Assembly: GCA_038246255.1 (NCBI GenBank)
Contig: JBBRWC010000009.1
Coordinates: 1 to 64,000 of the forward strand
Length of the DNA stretch: 64,000 bases
Direction: 5' to 3'
Source: RI-242 sp038246255
GTDB taxonomy: Bacteria > Planctomycetota > UBA1135 > GCA-002686595
This document shows positions 44,423 to 53,792 of this stretch, one piece after another (position 1 is the first letter of the stretch; each line of letters begins with the position of its first letter). The notes under the pieces were generated by a model. That model was not told the origin of the DNA. It ran no database searches and saw only the letters and a program-made list of their open reading frames with translations. Position numbers and translations under genes: made by a program.

Positions 44423-44788
44423 GTGTTCCTCGCCGACGTGGTGGGCACCGTCGTGACACCGATCGCGGTGCCGTTCCTCGCGGGACGTGTGCAGTTGCTC
44501 GTCCGCCCACTCGGGCCGCGCGGCAACGCAGACGGCCGCGTGCGGGTTGCACTGGACCTCGTCGGCGCGGGCCCGGGCGACCGGGTGCTCGTCATGGACG
44601 AAGGCAACAGCGGGCGCCAACTCTGCGACGTTTCCGACGCGCCGGTGAAAACCGTCATCGTTGCGATCGTCGATTCTCTCGACCTCGACGGCAAGGTCGT
44701 TTACGAACACACCCGGCGGCCGCTGCTGTCTCCTCTGCCCGCCTCCGCCCCCGCCCCCTTGCCCGCAGCGCGCGAGCGCAAATCATGA
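44423..44788 (+). CDS. EutN/CcmL family microcompartment vertex protein (BMC-P) 3
   Basis: 121 residues from a GTG at 44423, right after the preceding stop. FLADVVGTVVTPIAVPFLAG, LLVRPLGPRG, LDLVGAGPGDRVLVMDEGNS and VKTVIVAIVDSLDLDGKVVY correspond to the BMC-P fold. The C-terminus carries an extra Pro/Ala-rich tail of some 20 residues (SPLPASAPAPLPAARERKS) absent from the others; such tails could be an encapsulation or docking peptide. Its stop overlaps the aldolase start as ATGA. Confidence 0.88.
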   Translation: MFLADVVGTVVTPIAVPFLAGRVQLLVRPLGPRGNADGRVRVALDLVGAGPGDRVLVMDEGNSGRQLCDVSDAPVKTVIVAIVDSLDLDGKVVYEHTRRPLLSPLPASAPAPLPAARERKS

Positions 44789-45513
44789 GCTACCAAGTTC
44801 CGTTCGAGGGCGAGGCCGCGCGCGGTCCGTGGAGCGAAGAAGCGACACGCCTGCGCCAAGCGCTGTGCCGCATCGGCGCCCTGTGTTACCAACGCAACTA
44901 CATCGTCGGCGCGGACGGCAACCTGTCCGCGCGACTTTCGGACGGCACCATCCTGATCACTCCGGCGGGCGCGATGAAGGGGTTCCTCGAGCCGCACCAC
45001 CTGGCCCACATCGACATGCAGGGCCACTCGATCGACGACGGCCCGCGGTGCTCCAGCGAAACGGGCATCCACCTCGTCGCGTACACCGAGCGCCCCGACG
45101 TGCGCGCGGTCGTGCACGCACACCCGCCGCATGCGGTTGCGATGACGATCGCGGGTGTCGACCTCTTGCTGCCGATCATTCCGGAGATCGTCGTCACGAT
45201 TGGCGGCATCCCGACAACGCCGATGGCGACACCCGGCACTGCGGAGCTCCCCGAATCGATCCGCACGACGATCCGCTGCTCGGACGCGCTGATCATGAAA
45301 AACCACGGCTCGGTGTGCGTGGGCGCAAACCTGCTGGACGCCTACAAAAAGCTCGACATGGTCGAGCACACCGCCAAGATCCTGTGGCTCGCGTACATGG
45401 TGCGCGGTGGCCTCGACCCGCTGCCGCCCGAGGCCGTGGCCAAGCTGCTGGCCACCCGCAAACTGCTCGGTTTGTCGGGCCACAACACGCTCGAAAACAG
45501 CTGCGGGCGGTAG
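44785..45513 (+). CDS. Class II aldolase/adducin family, L-fuculose-phosphate aldolase-like
   Basis: 242 residues. The zinc site is HAHPPH (His111, His113) and His175 in IMKNHGSVCVG; SSETGIH with Glu92 provides the catalytic acid as in fuculose-phosphate aldolase, and GNLSARL (45-51) is the phosphate-binding region. Predicted reaction: cleavage of L-fuculose- or L-rhamnulose-1-phosphate to dihydroxyacetone phosphate and L-lactaldehyde. In planctomycete microcompartments the lactaldehyde is processed inside the shell. An N-terminal extension of about 20 residues could serve as an encapsulation peptide. Translationally coupled to vertex gene 3. Confidence 0.9.
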   Translation: MSYQVPFEGEAARGPWSEEATRLRQALCRIGALCYQRNYIVGADGNLSARLSDGTILITPAGAMKGFLEPHHLAHIDMQGHSIDDGPRCSSETGIHLVAYTERPDVRAVVHAHPPHAVAMTIAGVDLLLPIIPEIVVTIGGIPTTPMATPGTAELPESIRTTIRCSDALIMKNHGSVCVGANLLDAYKKLDMVEHTAKILWLAYMVRGGLDPLPPEAVAKLLATRKLLGLSGHNTLENSCGR

Positions 45514-46151
45514 ATCCGTCGTCCGCCGCGGGCGATCCAATCGATCCGCGGTCGACGCATTGAACACCGCCGCGATCTTCGACCTCGATCGCAGGTTGGG
45601 GCCGCAGCTCCCCGCGCAAATCGCCGGCACCGATCACGGCGATCGCCGATTCACCGCCGGCCCTTCAACACCGTCGGGTGCGTTCCGGGCCCGTGGCGAA
45701 CCACGGCGCCGGATCGTACCGCGCGCATGTTTTTCCGCGGGCGTATTCAGTCCCGCGGCGCCTGAAAGTCGGGCCGGTGCACCTCGAACGCTTAGACCGC
45801 GTCGCTGTCAACAACTTCGATCGTGGTCACGGGCGGGGGCACCGTCCGCTTCAACCGGGGAGAGCTCGAAACGCGAGCGGCCGTCCACGGCGCGCACCGC
45901 GGCAGTGAGAGCCGTGGGATCCGTCGATCCGAGCCGCGTGAAGCGCAGACTGGGTGCGTGGTTTCTTGAAACGTCACGCGGGCATCACCGCCCGCGATGA
46001 TTGTTTCCAAGGAGTGTTTACCGCCTCTCGTTGTGAGCTCGATCAGGTGGTGCACTCCAGATGTGTGCGGGAGCATGTGCCAGCCCTCGACAAACAACGG
46101 CTGGCGCCAGTGAAGTCCACCACCCGGCGCGCAGGTCCCGGGGGTCGAGAT
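45514..46151. other. 638-base region without a confident gene
   Basis: Contains palindromes such as CGGCGATCGCCG (about 45637-45648) and GCGGGCATCACCGCCCGC (about 45978-45995). On the minus strand one frame (46097 to about 45950) gives VEGWHMLPHTSGVHHLIEL and ends up out of frame with a second protein-like stretch, APSLRFTRLGSTDPTALTAA, ending near 45806. This may be a frameshifted gene remnant or chance. Convergent transcription from the aldolase and metallopeptidase would terminate here. Confidence 0.4.
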
Positions 46152-46856
46152 TCAGCGGTTCGTGTTCACGTACCGCAGGATCAGGAAGATCAGTTGGGCG
46201 ACGGAGGCCGCCGCGGCGGCCACGTAGGTCATGGCGGCGGCGCCGAGCACTTTTTCGACACCCACGGCTTCCTCGCGGGTCGTCACGATGCCGGCCGTCG
46301 CCAGCACGGCCTTCGCGCGGCGCGACGCGTCGAACTCGACCGGCAGAGTGATCACCTGCAACAGGACGAGCGCTCCAAACAGGCCAATGGCCCCGAGAAT
46401 CAGGGTCTGTCCCATAGCCGGCGCCGTGGTGTTGAGCACCACGCCGATCATGAGAACGATCCACCAAAGTTGGGAGCCGACCATGGCCACGGGCACCATC
46501 TTCGAGCGGAAGCCGAGCCAAGCGTAGGCATCCGCGTGTTGGATCGCGTGGCCGGCTTCGTGGGCGGCGACCGCCACCGACGAAACCGAGCGCCCGTCGT
46601 AAACGTCCGGCGACAGGCGGAGGGTCCGTGTGCGCGGGTCGTAGTGGTCGCTCAGGAAACCGTCGACACGCTCGATGGTGACCTCGGTCACCCCGGCGGC
46701 GCGGCACACCGCGGCGGCCGCCATGGCGCCGTTCATGCCCGAGCGCACGGGGACGTCAGCCCAGCGCTTGAACGTGGACTTCACCCGCCAGCCGGCCCAC
46801 CCGGAAAGGGCGAGACCGACGATCGTGATCAGCATCCAAACGGGGTCGAAAATCAT
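46152..46856 (-). CDS. Neutral zinc metallopeptidase (YugP/PF04298-like)
   Basis: 234 residues from the ATG at 46856, with AAGGAG 11 bases upstream. One N-terminal helix (about 5-24), then a peptidase region with zinc motif HEAGH at 99-103 in VAVAAHEAGHAIQHADAY, followed by three or four membrane helices (e.g. LWWIVLMIGVVLNTT, ILGAIGLFGALVLLQVITLPVEFDAS). LPVEFDASRRA is characteristic of the YugP family. Membrane-bound protease of unknown substrate. It is separated from the aldolase by 638 bases and from the large gene at 47061 by 204 bases. Confidence 0.9.
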   Translation of the reverse strand: MIFDPVWMLITIVGLALSGWAGWRVKSTFKRWADVPVRSGMNGAMAAAAVCRAAGVTEVTIERVDGFLSDHYDPRTRTLRLSPDVYDGRSVSSVAVAAHEAGHAIQHADAYAWLGFRSKMVPVAMVGSQLWWIVLMIGVVLNTTAPAMGQTLILGAIGLFGALVLLQVITLPVEFDASRRAKAVLATAGIVTTREEAVGVEKVLGAAAMTYVAAAAASVAQLIFLILRYVNTNR

Positions 46857-47060
46857 CGCGAGAACAACTCCTTGGATTTCCGGCTCAGATGTGCGAGCGC
46901 GGTGCCCGGGCCGGCGAGCACCGCGGCAACTTCTTACGATGAAGCGGCCGACGATTGCAGCGGTTTCCGCCCAAATCGGCGGCTGAGTGCATACCAGCGG
47001 CCGCTTTCAGCCCCGCTTTCAGCCCCTACCCGCGGCGCAGTCTGCCGTTCGACGGCGGGG

Positions 47061-50000
47061 TTACAAGGCGCGCACCGACCAGCGCCGGGCCACAACCTCG
47101 AGGTCGGCGGGGCCCTCGGCGCCGTCCGCGAAAAAGCGACGCTCCAGGGCCGCGATCTCGCGCTCCAGTTCGCCGCGGCCCGCCGCGTCCAGGCCGTTGC
47201 GGGCGTGCAGTGTGCGCAGGTAGCCCAGCAGGGTGAACGGCGTCAGGCGATCGGGCAGACCAAACGGGTCCGCATCCGGAGCGGCTTTGGGAGCCCGCCG
47301 GCGCAGCAGGTAAAAGCCGGCGGCGACGGCCACCAGCGCTGCAAGGGCCCAGAGCAACCACGGGCGCTTCACTGCGCCGTAACGTTGCTCAAGATCAACG
47401 ATCGGCGCCGCGCTCACGAGGTCCGCGTCCGCATACCGCAGGTACGTGGCTTGCGTGACCTCGACCTTCGGCGCGGGGAAGGCGAACGTGTCGGGGAGTT
47501 CCTTCGCACCCTCGGGTCCCTTGTATTCGAGCGTCATGGTGCGCTCGACGAGCACCCCGCGCCCCTCCGGATCGAACTGCACGACCGACGGCCCGTTGTC
47601 CGTGACACCCCCGAGAACGAAACCCGGGGATGCAAGGTCCAAGAGGTCGGCAGCGGCGGGGGGCACACCCACCGACGTCGCTTTGACTTCGACTAAAAGG
47701 CGCCCCGACACCGCCTGGCGCTCGTCGAGCATCAACGTCAGGTCGAGGGCCTCGAACGGCCGCGGATCCCCCACCTCTGCGGCGGCGTCGAGCGGAAGCA
47801 CCGCGCTTTCGACGGGCAACACGGCGTAACCTGACGTGTCGAGGAAGTCCATGTCGAGCCGCAGGCTCGGCACCGCGTCGACCTCGTGGCCCAGGGGCTC
47901 GAGCAGGATGTAAGCGTACGGCGTGATGCGCCAGCCGTAACGCGCATCCGCGACGGAATGCGCTTTGGGGTCGTTGAATGTGACCGAATGGACTTTGAAG
48001 TGCGAGCCCAGGGTCGCGCGCGCCGCCGTTTCGAACCGATCGCGGTAGTCCTCGGTCGGACGTCCGTAGTTGAAGCCGAAGTTGGCGGCGTTTTGGTTCG
48101 CGAGGTACTTCGAAAAACCGCCCGATTCGCGCTCGATCGCCGCGGTGTGCACGAGGTTTACCACGAGGCCAAACGATTGGCCCTGTCCGACTTTCGCACT
48201 GCCGTCGATCGACGTCTTGAGTTCGATCTCCGTGACCAGGTCCGCGTAGTAGTCGTAAAGGTCGCGGGCTTCGCGCGCGAGATCGTGTTCACCAACGAGG
48301 GCGAGCGCCGCGCGCACGAAGCGGAACTTCACGCCCGGATTAAGCGCGCTCATCTTCGCAAAAAGCTGGCTTGCGATGCGGTCGACGTGGCGCTGCGCAC
48401 TAGCGCCAGGAAGGCCCTGCAACGCGGCGCGGACGTTTTCCACCTCCGTCGTCGCCAACACGTGTTCGGGTGCGATCGCCTTGAGGTCACACGCACCCAG
48501 GGCCGCTTGAAACCACGTGTCGTAGACGTCGACACTCTCGTCGTCGCGCTCCATTTCGGGAACGACGGCGGCATAGAGTTGTGCGGCCCGCGCGAAGTCC
48601 ACGAACGCAGCCGCGCGGCGGGCGGTGAACTCACCGTCGCGCCCGATCGTGTGGCGGAAGTTGTTTTCGTCGTGCGCAAGCGCCGCCGATGCAAGCGCGA
48701 GTTCCCAACTCGCGCCATGTTCCGAACGCGCGCGATCGATCGTCGCGCGGGCGATCTCGTACCCGCGCAGCACTTCGGCTTGAATATCCTTCTGCCGCCG
48801 GTTTGTGCCCGCCGATTCCTGCTCGGCGGGGTCGCGCCAGATGGTGGCGAGGTTTTGCCGCATCTGCTGCATCAAACTCGCAAGCGTCGCGGGCTCGAGG
48901 GCGGCGAGGGAGCCGAAGATGCGCTCCAGAGTCTCGACGCGGTAGACCTCCGCGGTGCTGTGCGCCGCACGGAAACAGTCGACGACGAGCTTGTCATCCA
49001 CTTCGACGGGCAGCGCGCGCAGCCGCTCGACCCATCCGGCGAGCGCGGTCAAATTGCGCTCTTGCTTCGAACGTGTCAGCGGAATGCCGCTGGCGCGCTC
49101 TTCGAAGCCGAAGAAAAACACGTACTGATTGGCGCGCCGCCCCATTTCGTTGGGGTTGTTGTTTTTGGCCCAAACGCGCAAAAACTCATCGACGAGGATC
49201 TGCGCTGAACGCGGATCACTCACCGCGACCTGCTCGATGTGCGGGAAAGCCTCTTCTTCTTCTGAAACCTTCAGCAAGAGCTGCGCCGTCACCATGGCGA
49301 GCCGCGGCCGCAAGGTCGGACTGACGGATTTGAGCCAGTCGTCGCCGGGGCGCAGCTCGAGCACCTTGCCCGTCGGGATCGGTTGCGCCTGGTTGCCGCC
49401 CATGTTGAAGCCGCCGTCGAAGTAGAACACGTTGCCGTAGGGGTCGCGCTGCATGCCCGGCCCGCGCTGCGTCGAGGTATCGAGCTGTTGGGTCACCGTG
49501 GCTTCGCGCAACCAGTTGCCCGCGAGGAGATCGAGCTGCGCGCCCCATTCGGACGCACGCTCCGGCGCCGCGGCGAGCAGCGCGTTCGCCGACGTGGACT
49601 GCAACCCCAAAAGCCGCAATCTTGCGTCCGGCTGCATCGGCGCGCTCGCGAGCGACTGAGCAGTGGCCGTGCCGATCGCCGCAAGGATCTGCATGCCACG
49701 CTCAGGGCGCGACGTGAAGCTGGTTTCGAGCCAAGCCTGTCCAAGGTCCGCGCGCAACTTCGGCGCAAGGTCCACGGCGCGGGTCAATGCTTCCTGCACC
49801 GCCAACCTGTCGCCTTCGCTCTCGTCGACGCCGAGTGCCGCAAGCGTGACTCCCCACGCGGCCTCGAGCCACGCGGTTTTGCCATCGTCCCCGTGCCGTG
49901 CCAGCGCGTGGCGCGCGATCAAATTGAGCGCGTCGCGATCCCCCGCCGCAGTGGCGTCGGCCGCGCTCGGCAACAACCCATCGAGGTACAGGGGCCGGTC

Positions 50001-50981
50001 CGCGGCGACGAGCACGCGCGCGAGTTCGCGCGCGGAGAGCGGCGCAAGCAAGGGGTCTGTGGGATCGCTGCCCAGCAACGGCCGGTAGGCACCTAGGAAC
50101 GACTCGATCTGATGGCCTGCATCAAACGCTTGGGTGAGGAGCTGCCCGAGCAGATTGAGCTCTTGGAGCGCAATCGCCCCGTCTTCACCGCGGGGCGCCA
50201 TCGCTGCGAGCGCCACGACATCCCCGGGCGCAACGCGATTGCGCTCCAGGTACGGCATGCCCTGGGGCATGACCTGCGGACGCTGGGACGGCCCGCGCTG
50301 GAGCGACGTGAGGAGCTGCTGGTACGCCGCCGCATGCACGTCGTCCTCGAGACCGACGAGGTACGTGCGGACCGCGTCCCAGTCGCCCAACGTCACATTG
50401 CGCTGGAACACGAGGATCTCGCGCTCGAGCGCCGCCGCCTCCGCAGCGGCCGCCGCGGCCGCCGCGGCCTTTGCCTCGACGGCGGCCGCAGCCGCCTCGG
50501 CGTCGGCCTCGCTCACCGCAGCACTTTCAACGCCTTCGTCGGTGACCGGATTGCGCGCGCTGGCGACCGGAGTGGGAGTAGCTGTCGCCGGGTCGCTGGG
50601 ATCGAGCGCGACGGCCCCAGCGTCGGCCGGCGCCGTGGTGACCGCCGACGCCGCTGCGACATCGTCCCCCGGCAACGGTGGCAGGGGTGTCGACCACGCT
50701 GCGAGGATCGCCGACGGCCGCCGGTCGAACTCGAGCGCCTTCAACCTCTCGATGCGCGCGCCACCTTTCGCCCCGCTCGCCGCAGGCACTGCGCCACCCG
50801 CGAGTTGCGCGAGCATCGCGGCGGGAAACATGCCATCCATGTCGTCGTCATCATCCACGGAGAACGTGAATCCCCCGCCCTGCTGGATGATGATCTGCGC
50901 CGCCAACGAGGGCGCGAAGGTTGGCGCCACGACGATGAGGAACGGCGCGGCGAGGACGAGCGATTGCGGTCGAAGCTTCAT
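47061..50981 (-). CDS. Large BatD-like exported membrane protein
   Basis: 1306 residues. Signal peptide (about 1-28), a Gly/Asp-rich patch (VDDDDDMDG), an Ala-rich coiled coil (about 155-190), then a very long helical region of TPR-like appearance (about 190-950). The last third becomes beta-rich (LDLTLMLDERQAVSGRLLVEVKATSVG, FAFPAPKVEVTQATYLRYA), followed by one transmembrane helix (PWLLWALAALVAVAAGFYLLRRR, about 1205-1227) and a cytoplasmic helical tail (TPFTLLGYLRTLHARNGLD...). The beta-strands-helix-tail end resembles BatD proteins, which belong to Bat operons, but it is two to three times longer. It is the last gene downstream of the MoxR/VWA series. Confidence 0.72.
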   Translation of the reverse strand: MKLRPQSLVLAAPFLIVVAPTFAPSLAAQIIIQQGGGFTFSVDDDDDMDGMFPAAMLAQLAGGAVPAASGAKGGARIERLKALEFDRRPSAILAAWSTPLPPLPGDDVAAASAVTTAPADAGAVALDPSDPATATPTPVASARNPVTDEGVESAAVSEADAEAAAAAVEAKAAAAAAAAAEAAALEREILVFQRNVTLGDWDAVRTYLVGLEDDVHAAAYQQLLTSLQRGPSQRPQVMPQGMPYLERNRVAPGDVVALAAMAPRGEDGAIALQELNLLGQLLTQAFDAGHQIESFLGAYRPLLGSDPTDPLLAPLSARELARVLVAADRPLYLDGLLPSAADATAAGDRDALNLIARHALARHGDDGKTAWLEAAWGVTLAALGVDESEGDRLAVQEALTRAVDLAPKLRADLGQAWLETSFTSRPERGMQILAAIGTATAQSLASAPMQPDARLRLLGLQSTSANALLAAAPERASEWGAQLDLLAGNWLREATVTQQLDTSTQRGPGMQRDPYGNVFYFDGGFNMGGNQAQPIPTGKVLELRPGDDWLKSVSPTLRPRLAMVTAQLLLKVSEEEEAFPHIEQVAVSDPRSAQILVDEFLRVWAKNNNPNEMGRRANQYVFFFGFEERASGIPLTRSKQERNLTALAGWVERLRALPVEVDDKLVVDCFRAAHSTAEVYRVETLERIFGSLAALEPATLASLMQQMRQNLATIWRDPAEQESAGTNRRQKDIQAEVLRGYEIARATIDRARSEHGASWELALASAALAHDENNFRHTIGRDGEFTARRAAAFVDFARAAQLYAAVVPEMERDDESVDVYDTWFQAALGACDLKAIAPEHVLATTEVENVRAALQGLPGASAQRHVDRIASQLFAKMSALNPGVKFRFVRAALALVGEHDLAREARDLYDYYADLVTEIELKTSIDGSAKVGQGQSFGLVVNLVHTAAIERESGGFSKYLANQNAANFGFNYGRPTEDYRDRFETAARATLGSHFKVHSVTFNDPKAHSVADARYGWRITPYAYILLEPLGHEVDAVPSLRLDMDFLDTSGYAVLPVESAVLPLDAAAEVGDPRPFEALDLTLMLDERQAVSGRLLVEVKATSVGVPPAAADLLDLASPGFVLGGVTDNGPSVVQFDPEGRGVLVERTMTLEYKGPEGAKELPDTFAFPAPKVEVTQATYLRYADADLVSAAPIVDLEQRYGAVKRPWLLWALAALVAVAAGFYLLRRRAPKAAPDADPFGLPDRLTPFTLLGYLRTLHARNGLDAAGRGELEREIAALERRFFADGAEGPADLEVVARRWSVRAL

Positions 50982-51023
50982 GGCGTCGGGGAAGGGGGAC
51001 GATCGAACGACGGACGTCAGGAG

Positions 51024-51043
51024 CCGCCGCCGTCAGGCGGCGG
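51024..51043 (-). terminator. 8-bp GC hairpin upstream of the BatD-like gene
   Basis: CCGCCGCC-loop-GGCGGCGG lies between the genes at 51128 and 50981, both minus strand. No T-tract in the right place. It may attenuate transcription into the large gene. Confidence 0.35.
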
Positions 51044-51127
51044 GCCAGAGCTGGCACCACGCGCGTCCGCGGGCTGCTTCCGGTTGGGTTTTTTGCCGGC
51101 GCGACCGCGCCCGCTGTTGCAACCCAC

Positions 51128-51760
51128 TCACACCGAGGGCAGCGGAAGTCCCTGAAGTTCCGTCAAATCCATCCGCGCGAGGCGCAACGCCGATTCGAGG
51201 CTCTCGGTCGCCTGCGCGGCAGCGTCCGTGCGCCCTTCCTGCTCGGCGCGCTCGGCCAGCATGCGGAAGTTTTGGCGCGCCCCTTCGATCTCGGTCTCCC
51301 ACACGTCACGCGGCTCACCCTCAAGGCGCATCAACCACGTCGTGAAGTACTGCGCATTGCCCAGCGTGTCGCGCGCATCGGCCAAGAGAGCCTTATCGCT
51401 GCCGTCCTTTTCGAGCTCGCGCACGAGCTGCAACAGCGCTTCCCGCGCAGCGGGAAGCTTGGACGCGTTGAGCTGCGCTTTGGCGCGCTCGAGCCGCAAC
51501 ACCCGCGCGTCGTGCACGCAGTCTTGGGGCATGGCCGCAAGAGTTTCGGCAAACGCCGCCTCGGCCTTCGCCCAAAGGGGGCGCGCCGCGTCGTCGCCGC
51601 GGGATTCGGCGGTGAAGCGCGCCTCCTGTGCGGCGGTGTACGCGGCGTCCGAAAGCCGCGCGGCGTCGTCGAGACGCAGGCGATCCTGCCCTGGCCCGAA
51701 GTGGTAGCCCAGGCCACCCACGGGAAGGAGCAGCCACAGCGCCAATGCAAAACGTTTCAT
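51128..51760 (-). CDS. Exported helical (TPR-like) protein of the Bat operon
   Basis: 210 residues from the ATG at 51760 (ATGA overlap with the VWA gene). Signal peptide (KRFALALWLLLPVGGLGYHF, about 1-20) and otherwise almost all helix, with repeats such as RLDDAARLSDAAYTAAQEA and AFAETLAAMPQDCVHDARVLRLERA that look like degenerate TPRs. Bat operons typically contain a TPR protein (BatB/BatC/BatE position), so this is a likely counterpart. No catalytic motif. The mature protein is expected in the periplasm. Confidence 0.72.
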   Translation of the reverse strand: MKRFALALWLLLPVGGLGYHFGPGQDRLRLDDAARLSDAAYTAAQEARFTAESRGDDAARPLWAKAEAAFAETLAAMPQDCVHDARVLRLERAKAQLNASKLPAAREALLQLVRELEKDGSDKALLADARDTLGNAQYFTTWLMRLEGEPRDVWETEIEGARQNFRMLAERAEQEGRTDAAAQATESLESALRLARMDLTELQGLPLPSV

Positions 51761-52863
51761 GATGGGTTTCCCTTTGCGGTGGAGCGCGCGAACAGCGCCC
51801 GCGGTCGGTGTGCAGTTTGGACGCCCGAGCTCGAGCCCGCTGCGCCGGACGCTCGAATGGATGGACGCACACCCGGACGCACACCCGGACGCCACGTCGT
51901 TCCAAGATACTCGAGCAGGAACGGAACCAAGGCGAGCCACAGCGTTCCGAGCAAAAGCGCCAAAAGGGCGTACTCGCGGAGCGTGAGCCGTTCAAACGCG
52001 GAACTTTGGTCAAGTCCGGTCGCGTCGGCAATCAGGCGCGAGGCGAGGTGGTGCGTATTGCCGTTGTGGAACTCACCGCCAAGGCGTGCGGCGACTTGCT
52101 TCAGCGTCGCCACGTCCTGGCGCGACTGGCGGCCTTCGATGAACGTCCCGGCGTCGGGATCGCCGACACCCACCACGATCGTGCTGCGGATCGACGCGGG
52201 CATGCGCGGCATGCCGGTAGGCGGCACGGTATCGCCGTCGGTCAGGACGATCAGCGTCGCGCTGCTTGGGTTCCACCTTCCCGCGACCTTGGCGGCCTCC
52301 GCCAGTCCTTCGAAAAGCGCCGTCCTGCCCGTGCTGAACGCATAGTGCATCGGCAGATCGCCGAGGATGTTGCGCACCACCTCGAAGTCCTGCGTTTCGA
52401 CGACCACAGGTTTTGCGCCCGTGTAGAACGCCACCACGCTGATGCGGTAACGCTCGAGCGGCACGCGGTCGAAAAACGACTCGACGATGGCCCGGGCACG
52501 CTCCATCCGCGACTTGTCGCGATCGGGTCCCGCGTCGACGAGCCGCATGCTCGGCGACACGTCGAGCGCAATCAAAGCGTGGCGCATGTCACCCGGCCGC
52601 TGGGATGCGCCGTCCACGGCGGAATAACTGCGGGGTTCGATCGCGCACAACGTCGCGAACCCCCACACAGCGGCGGCTGCGGCGAGCGGCACGAGCGCGG
52701 GAACTGCACGCGCCCACGCCGCAGGGCGACGTGTCGGACCAAACGCGAGGTAGGCGATGCGCCGTACACGCCGCTGGTGCAGCCATTCGGCGAGCGCTGC
52801 GAGCACGAGCACGAACGCCGCGGCGTACTCAGGCAAACGCGGTACTTCGAACAGCTCTACCAC
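51757..52863 (-). CDS. VWA-domain membrane protein (BatB-like)
   Basis: 368 residues from a GTG at 52863, overlapping the preceding gene by 7 bases. Two N-terminal helices (about 10-27, 52-74), then a von Willebrand A domain with metal site DVSPSM (D101) and the later TDGDTVP, another helix (about 310-333), and a basic C-terminal tail containing short tandem repeats (PGVRPGVRP). Bat proteins are thought to assist envelope stress tolerance or metalloprotein and complex assembly with MoxR ATPases. The extra-cytoplasmic VWA faces the periplasm. Confidence 0.85.
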   Translation of the reverse strand: MVELFEVPRLPEYAAAFVLVLAALAEWLHQRRVRRIAYLAFGPTRRPAAWARAVPALVPLAAAAAVWGFATLCAIEPRSYSAVDGASQRPGDMRHALIALDVSPSMRLVDAGPDRDKSRMERARAIVESFFDRVPLERYRISVVAFYTGAKPVVVETQDFEVVRNILGDLPMHYAFSTGRTALFEGLAEAAKVAGRWNPSSATLIVLTDGDTVPPTGMPRMPASIRSTIVVGVGDPDAGTFIEGRQSRQDVATLKQVAARLGGEFHNGNTHHLASRLIADATGLDQSSAFERLTLREYALLALLLGTLWLALVPFLLEYLGTTWRPGVRPGVRPSIRASGAAGSSSGVQTAHRPRALFARSTAKGNPS

Positions 52864-53792
52864 GGGTTGGGCCTCAATCCGAAGGACGCCGCGAGGATGA
52901 GCAGAACGAACCCGAGTCCAACCAACGCAAACGGCTGGAAATTGTCGATCGCCTCGGCGCGGGTTTTTTCGAGGCGCGCGAGCTGCATCTGGTCGATGCG
53001 TTCAAACACGCGCTCCAAACCCGCCGTATCTTCGGGTTTGAAGGCTTCGCCACCGGTCAGACTCGCCAGGCGAACAACCTGGTCCGGAATTTGGCCAGTC
53101 GCGATATGGACGGCGTAGACAACGATGTTGTCCTTTGCGAGCGTCCGCGCAATCTCCTCGTCCGCGCCGCCATAGAGGTCGGGGCTTTGGCCGTCGGAAA
53201 CGAGGAGGATCATGCGATCGCCCTCGTCGCGCTCGTTCAAAACCTGGCGGCAGGCGAGCACCGCCTTCCCGATCAGCGTGCCGTTGAACCAGGGTGGAAT
53301 CTTGTCGGGCTCCATGAACGGCGGCGCGTAGCGGATCGCAGAGACGTCGTTGGTCAGCGGCACCCAGTGCAGGACGTTGTGGCCAAAAAACGTCAGGCCG
53401 AAGGCATCGCCGGAGCGCGCTTCGACGAAGCTGTTGATGGCCGCCATCGCCGCGTCGTAGCGCGTTCCGTCGCCAAAGCGAGCCAGCATGCTGCCGGACA
53501 CGTCGACGCAGAACTGGATGTTTGTCATCACGCGCTTCGAGCGCGGCGCGCCAAACGTCTGGGGCTCGGCGATCAGCAACAGCGCCACGGCGAGCGCCGC
53601 CGCGGGCAAACACGCCGCGCTGGCGAGCGCGCGCCCCACCCACGGCGAAGGTGTGCGCACGCCGCGATCGACAGGCAGGGCCACCGCGCGCCGCTTGGCG
53701 CCCCACGTCCACACCCAAAGCGCGGCCGGGATCACCAGCAACGTAAGCAGATGCGGGCTGCGGAACAGGTCGATGGTTTCGATCAGTTCCAT
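52857..53792 (-). CDS. VWA-domain membrane protein (BatA-like)
   Basis: 311 residues. Two N-terminal helices (about 15-30, 56-75), a VWA domain with the complete MIDAS residues DVSGSM (97-102) and LVSDGQSPD, and a C-terminal transmembrane helix (ALVGLGFVLLILAASFGL). This matches BatA. Its start codon overlaps the DUF4381-like gene's stop by one base (TGATG), and it is followed by the BatB-like gene. It would act at the cytoplasmic membrane with the MoxR ATPase encoded upstream. Confidence 0.87.
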   Translation of the reverse strand: MELIETIDLFRSPHLLTLLVIPAALWVWTWGAKRRAVALPVDRGVRTPSPWVGRALASAACLPAAALAVALLLIAEPQTFGAPRSKRVMTNIQFCVDVSGSMLARFGDGTRYDAAMAAINSFVEARSGDAFGLTFFGHNVLHWVPLTNDVSAIRYAPPFMEPDKIPPWFNGTLIGKAVLACRQVLNERDEGDRMILLVSDGQSPDLYGGADEEIARTLAKDNIVVYAVHIATGQIPDQVVRLASLTGGEAFKPEDTAGLERVFERIDQMQLARLEKTRAEAIDNFQPFALVGLGFVLLILAASFGLRPNPW

